From an uncultured Eubacteriales bacterium (GTDB lineage Bacteria; Bacillota; Clostridia; Oscillospirales; Oscillospiraceae), in contig URTG01000021.1 of assembly GCA_900550705.1 (NCBI GenBank), positions 1 through 16,694 on the forward strand: a DNA stretch of 16,694 bases, given 5' to 3'. Both the position numbers and the translations under genes were made by a program. Positions 13,631 to 16,694 of this stretch are shown here, piece after piece. Under the pieces are notes generated by a model. It was not told where the DNA came from. It saw only the letters and a program-made list of their open reading frames with translations, and did no database searches. Within the stretch, counting starts at the first letter, position 1, and every line of letters begins with the position of its first letter.

Positions 13631-14797
13631 TCAGCACACGCCGGACACCAGCTTGCCGCTGAGGACGACGGCCCGGACCCGGCTGAGCAGGTCCAGGGGG
13701 TGGCCGGAGGTGATGACCAGGTCGGCGTCCTTCCCCGGGGTGAGGGAGCCAACGCGGCCGTCAATCCCGGCAATTTCGGCGGCGTGGATGGTGATGGCCG
13801 CCAGGGCATCCTCCGGGTCCATGCCGCCCTTCACTGCCAGCGCGGCGCACAGGGGCAGATACTGGATGGGCACCTCCGGGTGGTCGGTGCAGATGGCCAC
13901 CTTCACCCCGTGCCGGGCCAGCACGGCGGGGGTCTCGATGGTCATGTTGGCCAGCTCCGGCTTAGACCGGTCCCCCAGGATGGGGCCGGTGATGACGGGG
14001 ATGTGCTCCTGGGCCAGCAGGTCGGGGATGAGGTGCCCCTCGGTGCCGTGGACGATGACGCACTTCAGGCCGAACTCCTTGGAAATACGGATGCCGGTGG
14101 CGATGTCGTCCGCCCGGTGGGCGTGGATGTGGACGGGCAGCTCCCCCCGGACCACGGGGCACAGGGCCTCCAGCTTGGCATCGAAGTCGGGCTTGTCCGC
14201 GTCCTCGTCCTCCTGGGCCAGGGTCAGCTTTTCGTCGTACTCCAGGGCCTTTTGCAGGTTCTCCCGGAGGATGGCGGCGGTGGCCATGCGGGTGACGGGG
14301 GTCTCGTGCCGCTCGTGATAGACGGACTTGGGATTCTCCCCCAGGGCCATCTTCATGGACACGGGGGCTTGCAGGACCATTTCGTCCACCCAGCGGCCAT
14401 CGGTCTTGAGGGCGGCGAACTGGCCGCTGATGGGGTTGGCGGAGCCGGGGCCGGTGAGCACGGTGGTCACTCCGGCGGCCCGGGCCTCGGAAAAGCAGCG
14501 GTCCAGGGGGTTGATGGCGTCGATGGCCCGGAGATGGGGGGTGCAGGGGTCGGTGGCCTCGTTGCCGTCGTCGGCCTCGAAGCCCTGGGCGTCGCCGAAC
14601 ATACCAAGGTGACTGTGGGCGTCGATGAGGCCGGGGAGGATGTGGCCCTCCCGGGCATCCAGGGTCTCCCCCGCCCAGGCGGCGGGGCACTCCTCCATGG
14701 GACCCACGGCGGCAATTTTTTCGCCGGACACGGCCACATAGCCATGGGGGATGGTGCGCCCGTCCATGGTGTGGACGGTGCCGTTGATGATAAGCAT
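13631..14797 (-). CDS. Amidohydrolase, imidazolonepropionase-like
   Basis: 388-residue metal-dependent hydrolase of the amidohydrolase superfamily, closest in layout to the imidazolonepropionase-like group. A small beta domain (1-50 and about 355-388) flanks a TIM barrel. Metal-site residues visible are His61/His63 in DAHSHLG, His223/His225 in VHIHAHR, His250 and His255 in IVHGTEGH, and Asp305 in CTDHP. The terminal PGKDADLVI block (354-362) is typical. No histidine-degradation genes are adjacent, so a substrate should not be assigned from the name. Start ATG 14797 has GGAGG 6 nt upstream; the longer open frame crosses the preceding terminator. The cytoplasm is the likely location, as there is no signal peptide. 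Confidence 0.9.
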   Translation of the reverse strand: MLIINGTVHTMDGRTIPHGYVAVSGEKIAAVGPMEECPAAWAGETLDAREGHILPGLIDAHSHLGMFGDAQGFEADDGNEATDPCTPHLRAIDAINPLDRCFSEARAAGVTTVLTGPGSANPISGQFAALKTDGRWVDEMVLQAPVSMKMALGENPKSVYHERHETPVTRMATAAILRENLQKALEYDEKLTLAQEDEDADKPDFDAKLEALCPVVRGELPVHIHAHRADDIATGIRISKEFGLKCVIVHGTEGHLIPDLLAQEHIPVITGPILGDRSKPELANMTIETPAVLARHGVKVAICTDHPEVPIQYLPLCAALAVKGGMDPEDALAAITIHAAEIAGIDGRVGSLTPGKDADLVITSGHPLDLLSRVRAVVLSGKLVSGVC

Positions 14798-14837
14798 AAA
14801 GAACCTCCAACGTTGGTTTTTCGAGAAAAAAGCGGGC

Positions 14838-14875
14838 AAAAATACGGGGAGCCGCCTGTTCAGACAGCTCCCCGT
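14838..14875 (-). terminator. Terminator of the yabP-yabQ-divIC-S1 cluster
   Basis: A 9-bp stem (14844-14852 with 14867-14875) with a loop that can form its own small stem is followed by U5 on the minus strand. It sits 8 nt after the S1 gene and 46 nt before the amidohydrolase, which must have its own promoter or rely on read-through; none was obvious. Confidence 0.82.
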
Positions 14876-14883
14876 GGATGGGA

Positions 14884-15396
14884 TCAACCTCTGCGGTTGC
14901 CGCCGCCGCTGCGGCGGTTTCCGCCCTTCTTTTCGATGTAGCGCAGCTCAGACAGCTTGCTGTCGGACGACTGCATGAACTGCTTCAAACGGTCTTCAAA
15001 GTCGGTGGGCTCCTTGGGGGCCTGCCGGACAAAGCCCATGGGGCGGGAGCCGCCGCGATTGCCGCCGGAATAGGGCCGACCGCCCCGGTCGCCGCCGGGC
15101 CGCCGCTCACCGCCGCCAGGCCGCCGGTCGCCGCCGGTGCGGGGCGTGCGCTGGGGCGGAGGCTCCACCTGCTTGATGGACAGGTTGATGCGCTTGGCCG
15201 GGTCGATGCCGATGACCTTGACCTTGACCTCCTGCCCCTCGTGCAGATAGTCCGTTACCTCATTGACATAGGAGTACGCAATCTCTGAAATATGGACCAG
15301 ACCGGACTTGCCGTCCGGCAGAGAGACAAACGCTCCGAATTTTGTGATACCTGTAACCTTTCCGTCCAAAATGGACCCAACACCAAACTCACTCAC
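14884..15396 (-). CDS. S1-domain RNA-binding protein (YabR/GSP13-like) with Arg-Gly-rich region
   Basis: 170-residue protein. One S1 RNA-binding domain spans about 6-76, with the hallmark GKVTGITKFGAFV (12-24) and GLVHISEI (32-39) blocks, as in Bacillus YabR/GSP13-type proteins that bind ribosomes or mRNA. It is followed by a low-complexity Arg/Gly-rich stretch (about 85-118, repeated RRPGG/DRGG units) and a helix (about 131-155, FEDRLKQFMQ) that recurs in clostridial homologues. A second basic Gly-rich tail ends the protein. The start is GTG 15396, 12 nt after AAGGAGG, a long spacing, so the start is less certain. No other start in frame fits the family. It follows divIC by 69 nt, as yabR does in Bacillus. 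Confidence 0.87.
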   Translation of the reverse strand: MSEFGVGSILDGKVTGITKFGAFVSLPDGKSGLVHISEIAYSYVNEVTDYLHEGQEVKVKVIGIDPAKRINLSIKQVEPPPQRTPRTGGDRRPGGGERRPGGDRGGRPYSGGNRGGSRPMGFVRQAPKEPTDFEDRLKQFMQSSDSKLSELRYIEKKGGNRRSGGGNRRG

Positions 15397-15465
15397 TGAC
15401 CGAAATATCCTCCTTGTGTAATTCCCCGCCCCGGCGGACACGCAGACCGCCAAAGGGGGCACCAG

Positions 15466-15741
15466 TCAACTGGCAACGTCGATATACAGCTCCTCGCCCT
15501 GGCGCACAAAGCCCTTTGCCCGGGCTACCCGCTCCAGCATATCAGGGTCGTCGCTGTTTTCGATGGCGTCGGACAGACGCTGGTTGTCCAGCTGCTGGCT
15601 GATGACCTGCTGCTCCAGCGTGTCCCGCTGGGCCTGGACTGTCTTCAGCTGTCCCAGCAGATTCAGCAGAGAGGTGGCCATGTAAATCATCAGGACCAGA
15701 ACCACGATTTTGGTCAAAAATCCGGCAGGCTTGAATTTCAC
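15466..15741 (-). CDS. divIC: DivIC/FtsB-type septum formation protein
   Basis: 91-residue bitopic membrane protein of the divisome. A short cytoplasmic basic N-terminus (KFK) is followed by one membrane helix (about 9-28), a coiled coil (about 30-62, Gln/Leu-rich heptads) and the C-terminal ARAKGFVRQGEELYI block (73-87) typical of the DivIC/FtsB family. With FtsL it links early and late division proteins. The start is GTG 15741, with AAGGAG 9 nt upstream. Neighbours yabP and yabQ upstream and the S1 gene downstream are the conserved Firmicutes order. The 5' two-thirds of this gene is overlapped in another frame by the open yabQ frame. Confidence 0.92.
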   Translation of the reverse strand: MKFKPAGFLTKIVVLVLMIYMATSLLNLLGQLKTVQAQRDTLEQQVISQQLDNQRLSDAIENSDDPDMLERVARAKGFVRQGEELYIDVAS

Positions 15742-16228
15742 AGGGCTTCTCTCCTTCCATGCAGTTTGTCCGACAGGCTGATGCCCGCTCCATTTCTCTG
15801 GTTTTCTGTCCTATTCTATACCATTTTCTCCCGAAAGAAAAGGGATTTTTCGCAACTTTTAGAATTTTTTTCAAAACGCCGAAGGCCCACGCCGCCGGGG
15901 CGGCCAAAATGCGGAAAATCAGCGTCAGCGCGTCTGCCATTCCAAAGCCTAGCTTTAACAAAAAGGGACTCAGCGCCGCGAAATACACCCCGCCCCCCAG
16001 CAGACAGAACAGCGCGCCATACAGCCGGATCTGCCCGCCCCAGGCCGTTTGGGACCAGAGAAACAGCCCGGCGGTGGCCGCCAGCCAGAACAGCAGGTCC
16101 AGCGCCGCCCCCACCCCGGGCAGCCTGGCCCGGAGCACCCGGAACAGGTCATACAGCGCCCCGAAGCCGCCCCCCAGCAGCAGCGCCTGACACAGCCCCC
16201 GCCCCTGCTGGGCCACACTGACGGTCAT
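15542..16228 (-). CDS. yabQ: Spore cortex biosynthesis protein YabQ (overlaps divIC)
   Basis: 228-residue membrane protein of the YabQ family, needed in Bacillus for spore cortex synthesis. The N-terminal helix region contains the conserved YDLFRVLR motif (26-33). Hydrophobic segments lie at about 14-28, 41-60, 68-92 and 95-118, followed by a basic tail, KKILKVAKNPFSFGRKWY (120-137). The family part appears to end near residue 140-145. The frame then stays open for about 80 more residues, of which the last 66 are simply divIC read in another frame. Start ATG 16228 overlaps the yabP stop (ATGA). The extension may be real, or reflect loss of the original stop or a sequencing error. The gene call is firm; its 3' end is not. 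Confidence 0.82.
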   Translation of the reverse strand: MTVSVAQQGRGLCQALLLGGGFGALYDLFRVLRARLPGVGAALDLLFWLAATAGLFLWSQTAWGGQIRLYGALFCLLGGGVYFAALSPFLLKLGFGMADALTLIFRILAAPAAWAFGVLKKILKVAKNPFSFGRKWYRIGQKTREMERASACRTNCMEGEKPCEIQACRIFDQNRGSGPDDLHGHLSAESAGTAEDSPGPAGHAGAAGHQPAAGQPASVRRHRKQRRP

Positions 16229-16518
16229 CCGCCCAGCAGGCGGCGGAGCAGACCGCCCGAAACGGCGGGGGTCTCGTCCTCATAGCACAAGGACTGGATG
16301 GTGCCCACCACCGTCAGCTCCCCGCCGTCCAGAGACAGCGTCTCGATGTGCAGCCCCTCCCCCTGTATTTCCAGCTCCCCCAGGTTGGTGGTCAGCAGAA
16401 TGGCGCTGTCGTCAAACCGCGCCACCTCCTCCACCCCGGACACAGACAGCTGCTCCCGGTCCTCCAGCACCACCCGGTGCCCCCGCCCCGGCCCGGCCCG
16501 GACGTCGTCATAAGCCAT
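16225..16518 (-). CDS. yabP: Sporulation protein YabP
   Basis: 97-residue YabP/YqfC-family protein, in Bacillus required for spore cortex formation and mother-cell acting. The core block ENREQLSVSGV-like (about 18-28: LEDREQLSVSGVEEV) is followed by short beta strands including LLTTNLGELEIQGEGLHIE (41-59) and GTIQSLCYED (72-81), the usual mostly-beta fold. The C-terminus is basic, RRLLGG. Start ATG 16518 has GGGAGGGA 6 nt upstream; a longer open frame (to 16575) has no RBS and crosses the promoter region. Its stop overlaps the yabQ start by 4 bases, so the two are coupled. Together they imply an endospore-forming host. Confidence 0.9.
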   Translation of the reverse strand: MAYDDVRAGPGRGHRVVLEDREQLSVSGVEEVARFDDSAILLTTNLGELEIQGEGLHIETLSLDGGELTVVGTIQSLCYEDETPAVSGGLLRRLLGG

Positions 16519-16543
16519 GCGCGTTCCCTCCCTTGCTGAGTAG

Positions 16544-16573
16544 TTTATATGTGGGTTGGAGGCGGGATAGAAC
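16544..16573 (-). promoter_or_regulatory. Possible SigE-type promoter of yabP
   Basis: CATATAAA (16551-16544) resembles the SigE -10 CATACAnT at 6 of 8 positions. A weak -35-like GTTCTATC lies 15 bp upstream. In Bacillus yabP is SigE-dependent, which makes this reasonable, but the match is partial and an A/T-rich SigA -10 is also possible. Confidence 0.35.
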
Positions 16574-16603
16574 AAAAACCGGAAAGCGCAGGGCGCTTTC
16601 CGG
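16574..16603 (-). terminator. Terminator of a gene right of the window
   Basis: Perfect 11-bp stem (16579-16589 with 16593-16603, loop of 3) is followed by U5 on the minus strand. It isolates yabP from the upstream minus-strand gene, which is not in the window. Confidence 0.88.
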
Positions 16604-16610
16604 TGAGTGT

Positions 16611-16694
16611 GGAGTGAGGAGTTAGGAGGTAGGAGTTTGCAAACCCTTTGGTTGAAGCCTCTTGGACGGGGTCACCCTCATCCGCCCCCTGCGG
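16611..16694. repeat. Purine-rich GGAG repeats and edge of a dispersed-repeat-like sequence
   Basis: 16611-16636 is built from loose GGAGT/GAGGT units without pyrimidines other than T. From about 16665 to the edge the sequence (CCCTCATCCGCCCCCTGCGG at 16675-16694) looks like one end of the palindromic intergenic elements common in Oscillospiraceae. Without the other half or other copies this is inference. No gene is seen in 16604-16694. Confidence 0.35.

Noticed and set aside
13631..14797. Assignment of the amidohydrolase as HutI in histidine degradation
   Set aside because: No hutH/hutU/hutG neighbours, and the superfamily is too broad for a substrate call from motifs alone.
14828..15000. 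CRISPR-like or tandem-repeat array in the Arg/Gly-rich part of the S1 gene region
   Set aside because: The repetition is codon-level low complexity of one protein, without spacers or regular repeat length.

Overview
The window looks like a chromosomal segment from a G+C-rich, spore-forming Clostridia member, most likely Oscillospiraceae (Flavonifractor/Oscillibacter-like). The basis is gene content (a yabP-yabQ-divIC-S1 cluster with spore-cortex genes), strong AGGAGG ribosome binding sites, frequent GTG/TTG starts and codon usage rich in G+C. This placement is inference; no rRNA or other taxonomic marker is present. Seventeen protein genes are supported. No tRNA, rRNA, CRISPR array or complete insertion sequence was seen.

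Layout, left to right. 1-190 holds tandem terminator hairpins and a promoter. 192-986 (+) is a Cof-type HAD phosphatase. 1046-5748 (-) is a drug-efflux-type operon: a MarR regulator, two ABC half-transporters forming a heterodimer, and a small zinc-ribbon membrane protein at the end. 5749-5994 holds the marR promoter and operator, a palindromic repeat and a terminator. 5995-6321 (-) is an A+T-rich orphan barstar-like immunity gene. 6426-7400 (-) is phosphate acetyltransferase, with a palindrome over its promoter. 7723-11166 (+) is an XRE regulator, lepA and an RluA/RluD-family pseudouridine synthase. 11320-13405 (-) is a response regulator/HD-GYP/PAS-like protein followed by a free-standing Hpt protein. 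13631-14797 (-) is an imidazolonepropionase-like amidohydrolase. 14884-16518 (-) is the yabP-yabQ-divIC-S1 cluster. The right edge carries a terminator and what looks like dispersed-repeat sequence.

How the genes work together. MarR very likely controls itself and the exporter through a palindrome just downstream of a near-consensus promoter. The two ABC proteins split their ATPase motifs exactly as in TM287/288-type exporters, with one consensus and one degenerate site. The HD-GYP and Hpt proteins are pieces of a phosphorelay/c-di-GMP circuit whose kinase lies elsewhere. The yabPQ-divIC block combines sporulation and division functions through overlapping reading frames.

Most worth a second look: a composite tandem-hairpin element found twice (42-112 and 11690-11770), whose second copy suggests that the lepA-rluD transcript runs antisense across the whole hpt gene; the expanded, internally repetitive linker of one ABC subunit; the long yabQ/divIC frame overlap; the orphan barstar; and the Fur-box-like palindrome on the pta promoter. 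I did not find a clearly new multi-gene system.
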